Assembly (NCBI RefSeq): GCF_037055355.1 | Contig: NZ_CP146350.1 | Location: 1,635,001-1,699,000 of the forward strand | Direction: 5' to 3' | DNA: 64,000 nt | DNA from: Streptomyces sp. DG1A-41 | Lineage (GTDB): Bacteria; Actinomycetota; Actinomycetes; Streptomycetales; Streptomycetaceae | Part shown: piece after piece, positions 46,470 through 55,800 of the stretch | Layout: every line of letters begins with the position of its first letter | How positions within the stretch are numbered: the first letter of the stretch is position 1 | Position numbers and translations under genes: made by a program | Notes under the pieces: generated by a model | The model's database searches: none | Told to the model about the DNA's origin: nothing | What the model saw: the letters and a program-made list of their open reading frames with translations, nothing else

Positions 46470-48535
46470 CCGAGGCCGAGCTGCGGGCCCAGCGGGCCGT
46501 GCGGGAGCGTATCGAGCAGCGCAAGGCCGAGAAGAAGGCGCCGATCGAGGCCGGCACCAAGCTGAGCGGCAGGGCCGCCGATCTGCTCGCGGCCGTACGG
46601 GCCGTGGAGAGCGGCGAGAAGCCGGTCGCCGCGGTGTTCGCGGAGCCCGAGCCCGCCCCCCGGCGTTCCGCGCCGGAGCCGGTACGGCGGCCGCAGCCGG
46701 TGGCGGTCGAGGCCGTCGCCGCGTTGGCGGCTCCCGCGCCGGCGGCCGTGCAGGCCGTGCGGCAGGTGCTCGGCGAGGGCGGTGCCCCCGAGGCGCTCGC
46801 GCCACAGGTGGCCGCGGCACTCGGCGAGGGCGCGGACGAGCTGCTGCGCGCGGATCCCTGGCAGTTGCTGCGGGTCGCCGGCGTGCGGCCCGAGCAGGCC
46901 GACGGGTTCGCGCGGGCCCTGCTCGGCGCCGAGTGCGGTCCGGACGACGAGCGGCGGGGCCGGGCCGTCACCGTCTGGCTCCTGGAGCAGGCCGCGCTGG
47001 CCGGGCACACCGCCCTGGAGATGCCGGCGCTCCTCGCGGCCCTGGCCCAGCGGAGCGTGCCGGGCCCCGACAGCGCCGTGCAGGACGCGATCGCGGAGGG
47101 CGACGCGCTGGTCTTCCAGGACGCCCCGGAGGAGACCGGTGGCGCGCCGGCCGGGGCCGAGGAGGAGGGCACGGAGGAGGATGAGGAGCGTCCGGTCCGT
47201 GTCCTGGTCGGCCTTGAGCGGTACGCGCTCGCGGAGGAGAGCCTGGCCGACGGCCTGGCCCGGCTGGTGAACTCGGTTCCCCAGCAGGACGGTTCGGCCG
47301 AGGACTGGGAGCGGGCCGCCGCCGCGGCCCAGGGTTCGACGGGTGAGCTGCTCCGCGCGGTCGCCGCTCACGGACTGGTCCTGCACACCGGCGGCGAGGC
47401 CTCCCTGACCGAGCCCGCGGCACTGCTGACCGCCGCGCACACCCTCGGCCTGCGCGCCTGGGCCGCCACCCACAGCCCGATCGGCCGCACCCGCTTCGCG
47501 GCCCTGCTGCGCCGGTCCGGGGCCGCGTCGGGCACCCCATCCCCCGGCGCCCAGTCCACCGACGCTCCCTCCCCTGGCGCGCACTCCCCCGTCGCCACCG
47601 TCGCCGGACTGCTCTCCGGGGCCGAAGGGCCCGGCCGGGATGCCGACGGGGCGCTGGATCTCGATCTGCTCGTCGTGCTCGACGCGCCGCAGCTGGATGT
47701 CGAGACGGCCGCGCTGCTGACGGAGTCGCTGCCGGACGGGGCTCGGCTGGTGCTGGCCGGGGATCCGGGGGTGCTGTGGTCCGTGGGTCCGGGCCGGGTC
47801 TTCGCGGATCTGCTCGCGGCGCGGATCTGCCCGCAGGTCGCCTCGCGGCAGCCGGATCCCGGGCCGCTGGGCGAGCTGGTCTCCGGTATCGGCATCGGCG
47901 AGCTGAACCAGGTCGAGGCCCCCGGCAGGGAGGTCGTGATCGTGCCGGTGCGGGACGCGGGCGAGGCCGTGCACCGGACGGTGCAGCTCGTCGTGGACTC
48001 GGTGCCGCGGGCGATCGGCGTACCGGCCGAGGAGACGCAGGTGATCACACCGGGGCACGGCGGCGCCGTCGGCACGCGTGCGCTCAACGCGGCGTTGAAG
48101 GAGCGGCTCAATCCGGGTCCGGGCCGCTTCGGCGGCTTCGACCCCGGTGACCGGGTCGTCTACTCCCCCGTGCCGGGCCGTGCGCTGCCGGGCCGCGTGG
48201 TGAAGGCGGATGCCGAGGGGCTGCACCTGTCGTGCGAAGGCGAGGACGTCGTCGTACCCAAGGAGCGGGTGGAGCAGTCCGTACGGCACGGCTGGGCGCT
48301 CACCGCGCACCAGGCGGTGGGGAGCCGGTGGCCCGCGGTGGTCGTGGTGCTGCCCGGCGATGCCGCGCAGGCCCTCAGCCGGCCGTGGGTGTACACGGCG
48401 TTCGGGCGGGCCGACCGCCATCTGTCCGTCGTGCACGGCGTGGAACAGGCGTTGCATCGGGCCGTGGCCGAGGTTCCGGCGAAGCCCCGGACGACCCGGC
48501 TTCCGGTGCTGCTCGCTCCGCAGATCGGCAGCTGA
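46364..48535 (+). CDS. Helix-hairpin-helix RecD-like protein with degenerate ATPase motifs
   Basis: A 723-residue protein. After an acidic, repeat-rich N-terminus come HhH-like segments (VAALAAPAPAAVQAVRQVLG, LLRADPWQLLRVAGVRPEQ), a RecD2-type feature. The helicase region lacks the Walker A GxGKT; the stretch from about residue 330 reads HTGGEASLTEPAALL. The C-terminal UvrD-like part is retained (WALTAHQAVGSRWPAVVVVLP near 645 and VYTAFGRADRHLSVV). The GTG at 46263, overlapping the aldo/keto reductase stop, fits the true start, but the frames join only if one base is restored near 46345. As written, 46364 is the longest open start. Confidence 0.7.
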   Translation: MPEGGGTEGDTAGSDAASATEGTEGDAAASGEASEAEAELRAQRAVRERIEQRKAEKKAPIEAGTKLSGRAADLLAAVRAVESGEKPVAAVFAEPEPAPRRSAPEPVRRPQPVAVEAVAALAAPAPAAVQAVRQVLGEGGAPEALAPQVAAALGEGADELLRADPWQLLRVAGVRPEQADGFARALLGAECGPDDERRGRAVTVWLLEQAALAGHTALEMPALLAALAQRSVPGPDSAVQDAIAEGDALVFQDAPEETGGAPAGAEEEGTEEDEERPVRVLVGLERYALAEESLADGLARLVNSVPQQDGSAEDWERAAAAAQGSTGELLRAVAAHGLVLHTGGEASLTEPAALLTAAHTLGLRAWAATHSPIGRTRFAALLRRSGAASGTPSPGAQSTDAPSPGAHSPVATVAGLLSGAEGPGRDADGALDLDLLVVLDAPQLDVETAALLTESLPDGARLVLAGDPGVLWSVGPGRVFADLLAARICPQVASRQPDPGPLGELVSGIGIGELNQVEAPGREVVIVPVRDAGEAVHRTVQLVVDSVPRAIGVPAEETQVITPGHGGAVGTRALNAALKERLNPGPGRFGGFDPGDRVVYSPVPGRALPGRVVKADAEGLHLSCEGEDVVVPKERVEQSVRHGWALTAHQAVGSRWPAVVVVLPGDAAQALSRPWVYTAFGRADRHLSVVHGVEQALHRAVAEVPAKPRTTRLPVLLAPQIGS

Positions 48536-48541
48536 CGACGA

Positions 48542-48579
48542 CGGCGGTGGTCACGGGGTCGCCCCCGTGACCACCGCCG
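48542..48579. terminator. Bidirectional terminator after the RecD-like gene
   Basis: A 17-bp perfect stem (48542-48558 with 48563-48579) with a four-base TCGC loop, directly after one stop codon and 22 bp from the convergent stop. Confidence 0.88.
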
Positions 48580-48600
48580 CCGGGTGGCTGACGTGTGCGC

Positions 48601-49317
48601 TCAGCGGCGGTCCGCTTCCAGCGGCTCCAGGTCCTCGTCCTCGTCCAGGTCGGTGTCGAGGTCGTCCTCCAGCTCCTCCGCGTCGTCGTCATCGTCCTCG
48701 TCGTCGTCGACGCCGATTTCGTCGTCGAACACGGCACTGACGTCGAAGCGGCAGACCACACTCTGCGGATCGACCTGCTCGAACGGCGCCTCCAGCCACT
48801 CGCCGGGGTCGGCCGGTTCCTCCGCCGCCGTCACCCAGAGCGTGGAGTCGCCCTCCTCCAGCCCGAACTCCTTGTGCCGGGAGGCGATCTCGTCGGGCTC
48901 GAACTCGCCGAAGAGGAGGCCGAGCGCACCATGGATCGTCCCGGAGGCGGCCGGTCCGTCCTCGCCCTCCGCGGACTCGATCCGCTGCGCCTGAGCGAGC
49001 AGCCGCTGCGGCTCCGCCACCGCGTAGTCGCGTCGGATCAGTACGCTCAGCGCGTTCGGTTCATCGGGCCCGGTGTACGGGGGCAGCGCGTCCTCCGTAC
49101 CGGGGATCTCGAAGGGTGTGACCTCGTCGTACCGGTCGTAGAGCAGTTCGTCGTACACCTCTGCGGCCGCGGCCAGCTGGTTGAACGCCTCGTAGACGGC
49201 CGGGTCGTCCTCTCCCGACCTGCGTTCGACCGCGGCCAGGTGGCGGTCGAGCGCGGTCTTGACCGCCTCGGCGGCGGCGCGTACCTCGGCAGCGGTGGGC
49301 TGCGCAGCATCAGACAT
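48601..49317 (-). CDS. Conserved acidic protein of unknown function
   Basis: A 238-residue protein beginning MSDAAQPTAAEVRAAAEAV. An Ala/Leu-rich helical N-terminal half (residues 1-70) precedes a mixed middle part with HGALGLLFGEFEPDEIASRH. The C-terminus ends in about 40 almost entirely Asp/Glu residues (EDDDDDAEELEDDLDTDLDE). No catalytic motif was recognised. Acidic tails often mimic nucleic acid or bind basic proteins, but nothing here says so. The ATG at 49317 is 47 bp from the divergent DUF5703 gene. Confidence 0.78.
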   Translation of the reverse strand: MSDAAQPTAAEVRAAAEAVKTALDRHLAAVERRSGEDDPAVYEAFNQLAAAAEVYDELLYDRYDEVTPFEIPGTEDALPPYTGPDEPNALSVLIRRDYAVAEPQRLLAQAQRIESAEGEDGPAASGTIHGALGLLFGEFEPDEIASRHKEFGLEEGDSTLWVTAAEEPADPGEWLEAPFEQVDPQSVVCRFDVSAVFDDEIGVDDDEDDDDDAEELEDDLDTDLDEDEDLEPLEADRR

Positions 49318-49364
49318 AGTGCAGACGCTATCCGTACCAGGCCCCAGCCCGCACAATAGATGCG

Positions 49365-49553
49365 ATGCCGGAATACGAATTTGTCGACGTGTACGTACCG
49401 CGCGGGGTCTCCCGCAAGGAGACGGCACGTCTGCTGACGGACCATGCCGAGTACGGACACTGGGAGTTGCACCGTCTGAGCCTGCTGCGCGACGGCAGCC
49501 GCAAGGTGCGGTTGCGCCGGCGGATCATCCGTCAGGTGCGGGCCACGTGGTGA
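49365..49553 (+). CDS. DUF5703 family small protein
   Basis: A 62-residue protein starting MPEYEFVDVYVPRGVSRKET, with a basic, Arg-rich C-terminal half (RKVRLRRRIIRQVRATW). Conserved small proteins of this type lie in this place in many Streptomyces; the function is unknown. The basic tail suggests nucleic acid binding. It is followed by a clear terminator with a T-run. Confidence 0.78.
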   Translation: MPEYEFVDVYVPRGVSRKETARLLTDHAEYGHWELHRLSLLRDGSRKVRLRRRIIRQVRATW

Positions 49554-49586
49554 GCTGAGACGGGGCACTGGGAGAAGGCACACACG

Positions 49587-49618
49587 GGAGCGGGCCCCGC
49601 ATCGGCGGGGCCCGCTCC
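49587..49618 (+). terminator. Intrinsic terminator after the DUF5703 gene
   Basis: A 14-bp perfect stem (49587-49600 with 49605-49618) with an ATCG loop and a following TTTT on the plus strand, 34 bp past the stop. Confidence 0.9.
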
Positions 49619-49651
49619 GTTTTCCGGGGCTGTCCGGCCTTTCCAGGGGTG

Positions 49652-50506
49652 TCAGGCCGAGGTGCGCGCCTTGCGGTAGAGGATCGAGCCCGCCAGCAGC
49701 GCGCCCGCGCCGGCCGGCAGGGCGAGGCCGAGCGGCAGGTCGCTGCCGGTGCTGGCGAGCTGGGAGTCGCCCTTGGGCTGGGTGACGAACTGGCCGCCCG
49801 GCTGGTTGCCGTGCGAGGAGCCGCCGGGCGTCGCGCTGTCCGCGCCGGGCGGGGGGCCAGGGGTGCCGGAGTCGCCCGGGGTGCCGGGCTTGCCGGGGTC
49901 GACCGGGTTTCCGTGATCGCCCGGATCACCAGGCTTTCCGGGGTGGCCCGGGTTGCCGGGGTCACCCGGGTTGCCGGGGTCACCCGGGTTACCCGGGTTG
50001 CCAGGCTGTCCCGGGTTCTCGCTGCCGCCGCCGGGCGGGTTGCCGTGGTGCCCGCCGGAGCCGCCGTTCGCACAGTCGTTGCCCGTGCTGTAGTTGCCGA
50101 CGCCGATGACGTTGACGCTGTTGCCACAGACGTTCACCGGCGCGTGAACCGGTGCCTGGACGTGGTTGCCCGAGCCGACGCCGGGCGAGTCACTGGCATG
50201 GCCGCCGGCGTGCGAGCCGCCGTGACCGCCCGAATCGCCGGATCCCCCCGACGACGATCCACCGCCTTGGTTGGCGCACGAGTTGCCCACCGACGGGTTG
50301 AGGACACCGATCACATTGACCGTGTTCCCGCACACATTGACCGGTGCGTGCACCGGCGCCTGCACCGTGTTCCCGGACAGCACGCCGGGCGAACCCGAAC
50401 TGGAGCCGTGGGCGCCGGAGTCGGCGTGAGCGGAGCCGCCCGCGGCGGCGATCACGCCGGTCGCGGCCGCCACGGTCATCAGACCCTTGCGGGTGACCTG
50501 TCGCAT
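49652..50506 (-). CDS. chpC: Long chaplin, sortase-anchored, with collagen-like linker
   Basis: A 284-residue cell-wall-anchored chaplin. A signal peptide (residues 1-28, MTVAAATGVIAAAGGSAHA) is followed by two chaplin domains: about 29-80 (VQAPVHAPVNVCGNTVNVIG, GVLNPSVGNSCAN) and about 105-148 (CGNSVNVIGVGNYSTGNDC), each with the disulfide cysteine pair. A Gly-x-Pro repeat linker covers about 160-215. The C-terminus has the sortase motif LASTG (250-254), a membrane helix and a basic tail. Chaplins form the amphipathic rodlets of aerial hyphae. Position next to chpH matches S. coelicolor chpC. Confidence 0.92.
   Translation of the reverse strand: MRQVTRKGLMTVAAATGVIAAAGGSAHADSGAHGSSSGSPGVLSGNTVQAPVHAPVNVCGNTVNVIGVLNPSVGNSCANQGGGSSSGGSGDSGGHGGSHAGGHASDSPGVGSGNHVQAPVHAPVNVCGNSVNVIGVGNYSTGNDCANGGSGGHHGNPPGGGSENPGQPGNPGNPGDPGNPGDPGNPGHPGKPGDPGDHGNPVDPGKPGTPGDSGTPGPPPGADSATPGGSSHGNQPGGQFVTQPKGDSQLASTGSDLPLGLALPAGAGALLAGSILYRKARTSA
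49951..50006 (-). repeat. 18-bp tandem repeats encoding the collagen-like linker
   Basis: Two identical 18-bp units (49951-49968 and 49969-49986) are followed by a diverged partial unit. They encode Gly-Asp-Pro/Gly-Asn-Pro triplets in the chaplin. Such repeats vary in number between strains. Confidence 0.75.
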
Positions 50507-50635
50507 TCCTGAATACCTGCCTTCGGCCTGTCTCGAATTCTTCTCGAATTCCTCGAAAGAAGCGTTCGGCCCCGGAGCGCATGGCACGCGCTCCGGGACC
50601 GATGGCTCAGAACTCCCCTCGATGAGGGGGAAGCG

Positions 50636-50869
50636 TCACTTGTTGACGCAGGTGTTGCCGAAGGCGGGGTTCAGCAGGCCGATCACGGAGACCGTGTTGC
50701 CGCAGACGTTCACCGGGACGTGAACGGGCGCCTGAACAACGTTGCCGGAAAGGACGCCCGGGGAGTGCACGGCGGCACCCTGGGCACCCGAGTCGGCGAC
50801 GGCCATGCCAGCGCCCGCGAGAACCAGCCCACCGGTGGCAGCCGCAGCAGCGACGACCTTCTTGATCAT
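50636..50869 (-). CDS. chpH: Short chaplin ChpH
   Basis: A 77-residue secreted chaplin beginning MIKKVVAAAAATGGLVLAG. The signal peptide runs to about residue 25 (AVA-DSG). The single chaplin domain VQAPVHVPVNVCGNTVSVIG continues to NPAFGNTC with two cysteines. It is secreted and self-assembles with other chaplins into fibres that lower surface tension for aerial growth; ChpH and ChpE alone are secreted during submerged growth. ATG start with AGGAGG five bases upstream. It is upstream of chpC by 129 bp, on the same strand. Confidence 0.96.
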   Translation of the reverse strand: MIKKVVAAAAATGGLVLAGAGMAVADSGAQGAAVHSPGVLSGNVVQAPVHVPVNVCGNTVSVIGLLNPAFGNTCVNK

Positions 50870-51019
50870 TATTCCTCCTAGTTGGCAAAGCGACCCATCT
50901 TGCGATCGCATTACCTGTAACGAGGAGGGAGTAATGAGGCTACGAGCTTATGGTCGCATTCACCCTTCCCAGTCGATCTCGCACACCCGACCGAATAGTC
51001 GTGTTTCGTGTGGGCGGTT

Positions 51020-52345
51020 TCAGGACGCGTCGATGAAACGGTCGAGCACCCGCGCGCCGAACTTCAGGCCCTCCACCGGCACCCGCTCGTCCACGCCGTG
51101 GAACATGCCGGCGAAGTCCAGCTCCGGCGGCAGCCTCAGCGGCGCGAAGCCGAAGCAGCGGATGCCGAGGTCGTCGAAGGACTTGGCGTCGGTGCCGCCG
51201 GAGAGCATGTACGGCACGGCCCGGGCGATCGGGTCCTCGGCGCGCAGCGCGGTCTGCATGGCGTCGACGAGCCGGCCGTCGAAGTCGGTCTCCAGCGCCT
51301 TGTCGGCGTGCACGTCCTCCCGCTTCACGCGCGGGCCGAGGATGCGGTCGAGGTCGGCGAGGAACTCCTCCTCGTAGCCGGGCAGGAAGCGGCCGTCGAC
51401 GTGCGCGGTGGCCTGGCCGGGGATGACGTTGACCTTGTAGCCGGCGCCCAGCATGGTCGGGGCCGCCGAGTTGCGCAGGGTCGTGCCGATCATCCGCGCG
51501 ATGCCGCCGAGCTTGGCGAGGGTCTCGTCCATGTTCTCGGGGTCCAGCTCGACGCCGAGCGCGTCGGAGAGCTCGTCGAGGAAGGCCCGTACGGTCTTGG
51601 TGACCCGGACCGGCCAGGTGTGCCGGCCGAGCCGGGCGACCGCCTCGCACAGCTCCGTGATCGCGTTGTCGGTGTTGGTCATCGAGCCGTGGCCGGCCGT
51701 GCCGTCGACCGTGAGCCGCATCCAGTGCATGCCCTTCTCGGCGGTCTCGACGAGGTAGAGCCGCAGCTTCTCGTTGACCGTGAAGGAGAAGCCGCCGACC
51801 TCGCCGATCGCCTCGGTGACGCCCTCGAACAGATCGGGGTGCTTGCGCACGAGGTGCTTGGCGCCGTAGGTGCCGCCCGCCTCCTCGTCCGCGAGGAACG
51901 CGAGGACGATGTCGCGCGGCGGTTTGCGCCCGCTGCGCAGCCGGTCCCGGACGACCGCGAGGGTCATCGCGTCCATGTCCTTCATGTCGACTGCACCGCG
52001 GCCCCACACACAGCCGTCGGCGATCTCACCGGAGAAGGGGTGGTGGGTCCAGTCGTCCGCGTTCGCCGGTACGACGTCGGTGTGGCCGTGGATGAGGAGC
52101 GCGGGCCGGGACGGGTCCTCGCCCTCGATCCGGGCCACCGTGGAGGCGCGGCCCGGGTGCGACTCGAAGATCTGCGGTTCGAGTCCCACCTCGGCGAGCT
52201 TCTCGGCGACGTACTCCGCCGCTTTGCGCTCGCCCGGACCCGAGTGGTCGCCGTAGTTGCTGGTGTCGATCTGGATCAGCTCGCGGCAGAGGTCCACGAC
52301 CTCGTCCTCGCCGGTGACGTTCCTGGCCGTGTCCGTCTCGCTCAC
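51020..52345 (-). CDS. M20-family metallopeptidase
   Basis: A 441-residue zinc peptidase of the M20 (ArgE/DapE/carboxypeptidase) family. Metal ligands are seen as His in LLIHGHTDVVP (about residue 90), Asp in GRGAVDMKDM (about 115), Glu pair in LADEEAGGTYG (about 150), and a late His near the C-terminus (FHGVDERV). The dimerisation domain lies between about 200 and 330. It probably acts on small peptides in the cytoplasm. GTG start with GGGAGGAAG upstream. It precedes chpH by 150 bp, but a shared role is not evident. Confidence 0.93.
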   Translation of the reverse strand: MSETDTARNVTGEDEVVDLCRELIQIDTSNYGDHSGPGERKAAEYVAEKLAEVGLEPQIFESHPGRASTVARIEGEDPSRPALLIHGHTDVVPANADDWTHHPFSGEIADGCVWGRGAVDMKDMDAMTLAVVRDRLRSGRKPPRDIVLAFLADEEAGGTYGAKHLVRKHPDLFEGVTEAIGEVGGFSFTVNEKLRLYLVETAEKGMHWMRLTVDGTAGHGSMTNTDNAITELCEAVARLGRHTWPVRVTKTVRAFLDELSDALGVELDPENMDETLAKLGGIARMIGTTLRNSAAPTMLGAGYKVNVIPGQATAHVDGRFLPGYEEEFLADLDRILGPRVKREDVHADKALETDFDGRLVDAMQTALRAEDPIARAVPYMLSGGTDAKSFDDLGIRCFGFAPLRLPPELDFAGMFHGVDERVPVEGLKFGARVLDRFIDAS

Positions 52346-52539
52346 GTGCTTCCTCCCGGTGTCACTGCTGGTGGGTCCCCCTCATCCTCCCTCCCCCGGC
52401 CCGCACCCCAAGACCGCTCCCGGTCCGTCACACGTCGTTCACGCCCGGCCGGGTGCGGGCGGGGGGTGATCGGTCACCCCTGAGAGCCTGGTAATGTTTA
52501 CGTCGTCGCCACGGGGAAAACCCGCGCGACAGACACCTT

Positions 52540-52624
52540 GTCCGGGTGGCGGAATGGCAGACGCGCTAGCTTGAGGTGCTAGTGCCCTTTATCGGGCGTG
52601 GGGGTTCAAGTCCCCCCTCGGACA
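52540..52624 (+). tRNA. tRNA-Leu, anticodon GAG
   Basis: An 85-base class II tRNA. Acceptor arm GTCCGGG pairs with CTCGGAC (one G-T). The anticodon stem CTAGC/GCTAG encloses TT-GAG-GT, with the anticodon GAG at 52573-52575 reading CUC and CUU leucine codons. The long variable arm (GCCC and GGGC stem) is typical of tRNA-Leu. The T arm has GGGGG and CCCCC around TTCAAGT. CCA is not encoded. Confidence 0.95.
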
Positions 52625-52630
52625 CGGAGC

Positions 52631-52659
52631 GAACAGCCCCTCTCATCGAGGGGCTGTTC
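52631..52659 (+). terminator. Terminator downstream of tRNA-Leu
   Basis: A 12-bp perfect stem (52631-52642 with 52648-52659) with a five-base TCATC loop, seven bases after the tRNA end. Confidence 0.88.
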
Positions 52660-52898
52660 GTGGTTTCGGGGGAAAATGTGGGCGACATCTCGCCATGCCG
52701 GGAGAAGCCCAGGTGGGAGCGGGCGGCGCTGTGCCTCCGGGGGTGTCTCGCGTTCCCCTCCCAGTGGCGGACATGACAGGACTAAGTCACCCGGACACTA
52801 GAGTGTTGGGCTTGTTCGCGCCGGAACGGAACATCCCCAGGCAGACCTGCGGGCCCGACGGCGCCCCGGATGGTCCGGGTTCGAGACGCGAGGATCCG

Positions 52899-55800
52899 AT
52901 GGCCGCCCTGCACGAAAGCCCCGACCTCAGCCTGCTGGACCCGGAGTTGAGCACAGGTCTCCGCGACCTGGCCCGCTTCTCCGCCGGTCCCGCGGCCTCG
53001 CCCCGCACTCTGGTCGATGTCTTCGAGGCGTCCGTACGTTCGTATCCCGACGAGCCCGCGCTCGACGACGGCCACCGGCTGCTCACCTACCGCGCGCTGG
53101 CGGTCGAGGTGGAGCACCTGCGGCAGCGGCTGGCCGCCATGGACGTCGGGCTCGGGGACCGCGTCGGGGTCCGGGTCCCGTCGGGCACCAACGACCTGTA
53201 CGTGGCGATCCTCGCGGTGCTGGCCGCCGGTGCCGCGTACGTGCCCGTGGACGCCGAGGACCCCGACGAGCGGGCCGATCTGGTCTTCGGCGAGGCCGGG
53301 GTGCGGGCGGTCATCGGGGCCGGTCACGAGCTGACCGTCGGCGGTGCCGCCGGCCATGCCGCCGCCCGGCCCGGTGCCGGGCACGACGCGTGGATCATCT
53401 TCACCTCCGGCTCCACCGGGAAGCCCAAGGGCGTGGCCGTCAGCCACCGCAGCGCCGCCGCCTTCGTGGACGCGGAGGCCGGCCTGTTCCTGACCGACGA
53501 GCCGATCGGGCCCGGCGACCGGGTCATGGCGGGGCTGTCCGTCGCGTTCGACGCGTCCTGCGAGGAAATGTGGCTGGCGTGGCGGTACGGCGCCTGTCTG
53601 GTGCCGGTGCCGCGCTCGCAGGTCAGGAGTGGTGCCGATCTCGGGCCCTGGCTGGTCGAGCAGGAGATCACCGTCGTGTCCACCGTGCCGACGCTGGCGG
53701 CGCTGTGGGAGCCGGAGACGCTCAACGACGTACGCCTGCTGATCTTCGGCGGGGAGGCGTGCCCTCCCGAGCTGGCGCAGCGTCTGGTGACCGAGGGGCG
53801 CGAGGTGTGGAACACCTACGGGCCAACCGAGGCGACGGTCGTGGCGTGCGCGTCGCTGATGAGCGGCGAGGAGCCGATCCGGATCGGACTGCCGCTGGAC
53901 GGCTGGGAGCTGGCCGTCGTCGACGAGGCCGGGGAGCCCGTGCCGATGGGCGGCAGTGGACAGCTGGTGATCGGCGGGGTCGGACTCGCCCGGTATCTCG
54001 ACGCCGAGAAGGACGCGGAGAAGTACGCGCCGCTTCAGTCGCTGGGCTGGGAGCGGGCGTATCGCAGCGGTGACCTGGTGCGGGCCGAGCCGGATGGGCT
54101 GGTCTTCCTCGGGCGGGCCGACGAGCAGATCAAGCTCGGTGGGCGCCGTATCGAGCTCGGTGAGGTGGACGCGGCGCTCCAGGCGCTGCCCGGGACGGCC
54201 GGCGCCGCCGCCGCGGTGCGGACGGCCCGCAGCGGCAACCAGCTCCTCGTCGGTTACGTCGTCACCCAGGACGGCTGGGACCACTCGGCGGCCGTCGAAC
54301 GACTGCGCGCCGAACTGCCCGCAGCTCTGGTGCCGTTGCTCGCGCCGGTCGACGAGCTGCCGACCCGTACCTCGGGCAAGGTGGACCGGGACGCGCTGCC
54401 CTGGCCGCTGGACGGACTGGAGACGAGCGGCCCGGCTGAGCGGCTGTACGGCACCGAGGCATGGCTCGCCGAGCAGTGGACGGAAGTCCTCGGCATTCCG
54501 GTCACCTCGGCCTCCGATGACTTCTTCGCGATCGGCGGGGGCAGTCTGGCCGCCGCCCAGCTGACGACGAGGCTGCGCACGCGCTACCCGAGCGCCGCCG
54601 TCCTCGACGTCTACCAGCGGCCCGTCCTGCGGAAACTGGCCCGGCATCTGGAGGAGTCGGCGCAGGACGACGGGGCCCGGCGGGCCGTGGCACCGGTGCC
54701 GAGGCGTGCCCAGCTCGTCCAGCTCCTGCTGCTGGTTCCGCTGTTCACGCTGCTCGGGCTGCGCTGGGCAGTGGTGCTCGCCGCGCTCGGGAACGTGCTG
54801 CCCGCCTACTCCTGGCTGCCGACGGCGCCCTGGTGGCTCGTCGCGGTCGGCGCCGTACTGCTGTTCAGCCCGCCCGGGCGCCTCGCGCTCTCCGCGAGCG
54901 GGGCTCGGTTGCTGCTGCGCGGGGTGCGGCCGGGCCGGTACCCGCGCGGCGGGAGCGTCCACCTGCGGCTGTGGACGGCCGAGCGGCTGGCCGAGTTCAG
55001 CGGGGCCACTTCGCTGACCGGGTCCTGGCTCGAACGGTACGCGCGAGCACTGGGTGCCAAGGTCGGCCAGGACGTGGACCTGCACGCGCTGCCGCCGGTC
55101 ACCGGAATGCTCAAGCTGGGCCGGGGCTCGGCCGTCGAGTCCGAGGTGGACCTGTCCGGGTACTGGCTGGACGGCGACCGGCTGGAGATCGGTCCGGTGA
55201 AGGTGGGCGCCCACGCCGTCGTCGGCACGCGCAGCATGCTCTTCCCGGGCGCGCGGGTGGGCAAGCGGGCCGAGGTGGCGCCCGGTTCGACGGTCACCGG
55301 ACAGATTCCCACCGGGCAGCGGTGGGCGGGCGCGCCCGCGGTCAAGCTGGGCCGGGCCAAACGCAACTGGCCCAAGGAGCGGCCCGGGCGGAGCGCGTAC
55401 TGGCGTGTGATGTACGGCGTGACGGGCTTCGGGCTGACCGCGTTGCCGGTGGTCTCGGCGACTGCCGCGCTGCTGGTGGCGGGGCTGTTCGTCGGTCCGG
55501 ACGCCGGGCTCGGCGCGGCCCTGCGTGGTGCCGTTCTCTCGTTGGTGCCGGCGACGCTCGCGTTCGGGCTGGCGTACGCGCTGCTGGTCGTGGTCGCGGT
55601 ACGCCTGCTGAGCCTGGGGCTGCGGGAGGGCACGCACGCCACTCACAGCCGGGTGGGCTGGCAGGCATGGACCGTGACCCAGCTGATGGACCGGTCGCGG
55701 GACATGCTGTTCCCGCTGTACGCGGGGCTGGTCACGCCGGTGTGGCTGCGACTGCTCGGGATGCGGATCGGGCGGCGGGCCGAGGTATCCACCGTGCTGG

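Noticed and set aside
52795..52806. Short palindrome ACACT-AG-AGTGT before the Pls/PosA gene
   Set aside because: Five-base arms are expected by chance in sequence of this length, and no regulator gene is adjacent.
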